Positions 63,915 through 64,000 of a stretch of DNA of 64,000 bases are shown here, in pieces. The notes beneath the pieces are model-generated. The model did no database searches. It was given only the letters and a program-made list of their open reading frames with translations, and had not been told where the DNA came from. Origin of the DNA: Trichomonas vaginalis G3 (Eukaryota; Parabasalia; Trichomonadida; Trichomonadidae); NCBI RefSeq assembly GCF_026262505.1, contig NC_067205.1, positions 7,316,001-7,380,000 on the forward strand, written 5' to 3'. Numbering within the stretch: the stretch's first letter is position 1; each line of letters opens with the position of its first letter. The translations under genes and the position numbers were made by a program.

Positions 63915-64000
63915 ATTTACGTCAAATATGCAATTTATAAAATCTTATGTCGACAGGCTACGTAGCACAGTGGTCTCAGGTGGTGTTATGGAGGGGTCAG
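63915..64000. other. Right edge of window
   Basis: Short sequence after the last gene, richer in G at the end (GGTGGTGTTATGGAGGGG). A TAGCACAGTGG word resembles a tRNA A-box, but no D-stem or anticodon arm can be seen before the window ends. Confidence 0.3.

Larger units (their letters stand above)
50700..64000. mobile_element. Maverick/Polinton, decayed, open at right end
   Basis: A block of virus-like genes unrelated in style to the host genes: double-jelly-roll-type major capsid protein, accessory structural candidates, family B DNA polymerase and KilA-N protein, interspersed on both strands. Trichomonad Mavericks have this gene content. Two mariner copies are nested in it. I could not define terminal repeats: the left end may lie in the GC-rich/hairpin region 49.6-50.6 kb and the right end, with integrase, ATPase and protease, beyond the window. 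Confidence 0.85.

Noticed and set aside
63953-64000. tRNA-like A-box TAGCACAGTGG at the window end
   Set aside because: No paired D-stem, no anticodon arm, and the rest is outside the window.
1-64000. CRISPR arrays, operons, riboswitches, bacterial terminators
   Set aside because: No spaced direct-repeat arrays; gene content and promoters are those of a protist nucleus.

Overview
The window looks like nuclear DNA of a trichomonad, most probably Trichomonas vaginalis or a very close relative. The evidence is compact, apparently intronless genes in very AT-rich spacers; trichomonad initiator (Inr, TCAYW) motifs a few bases upstream of many start codons; an IBP39-type initiator-binding protein; BspA-like leucine-rich surface protein, multi-domain saposin-like protein, small R2R3 Myb proteins, Rab GTPases and paralogous kinases; and a Maverick/Polinton with mariner copies nested in it. 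The species is inferred from these families, not proven.

Layout. 1-374: short reading segment, a 25-base assembly gap and a GC-rich repeat fragment. 1.2-5.8 kb: membrane surface protein, initiator-binding-domain protein, thioredoxin. 6.4-14.3 kb: a 1.05-kb TA-flanked inverted-repeat element, a Myb gene, a large foldback element, a protein kinase, a Wntless/TMEM181-like membrane protein and a second foldback copy in opposite orientation. 15.3-26 kb: TMEM62-like metallophosphoesterase, Rab, MATE transporter, six-domain saposin-like protein, GNAT acetyltransferase, DYRK-type kinase. 26-31.9 kb: long AT-rich spacer with a kinase pseudogene and a truncated foldback copy. 31.9-38.9 kb: two tandem duplications (C2/PGQYPPQ-repeat proteins and MATE transporters), each with an intact first copy and a nonsense-bearing second copy. 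39.3-49 kb: BspA-like protein, a second TA-flanked orphan element, a two-winged-helix E2F-like protein, Myb, Rab and an Arc1/EMAPII-type tRNA-binding protein. 49.7-50.5 kb: a homopyrimidine tract and an array of related hairpins. About 50.7-64 kb: a Maverick with a major capsid protein, other structural candidates, a broken protein-primed-type DNA polymerase B and a KilA-N protein, carrying two mariner copies, one inside the polymerase gene. Integrase, ATPase and protease genes of the Maverick are not seen and may lie beyond the window end.

Host genes appear to be transcribed singly, not in operons, with short 5' leaders starting at Inr motifs. The most unusual content is the foldback family with Inr-like sequences in its termini, two ~1.05-kb TA-flanked orphan elements, a covarying hairpin array beside the Maverick, a gene-conversion-like tract in the C2 pair, and single-base indels that cluster only in the mobile DNA.
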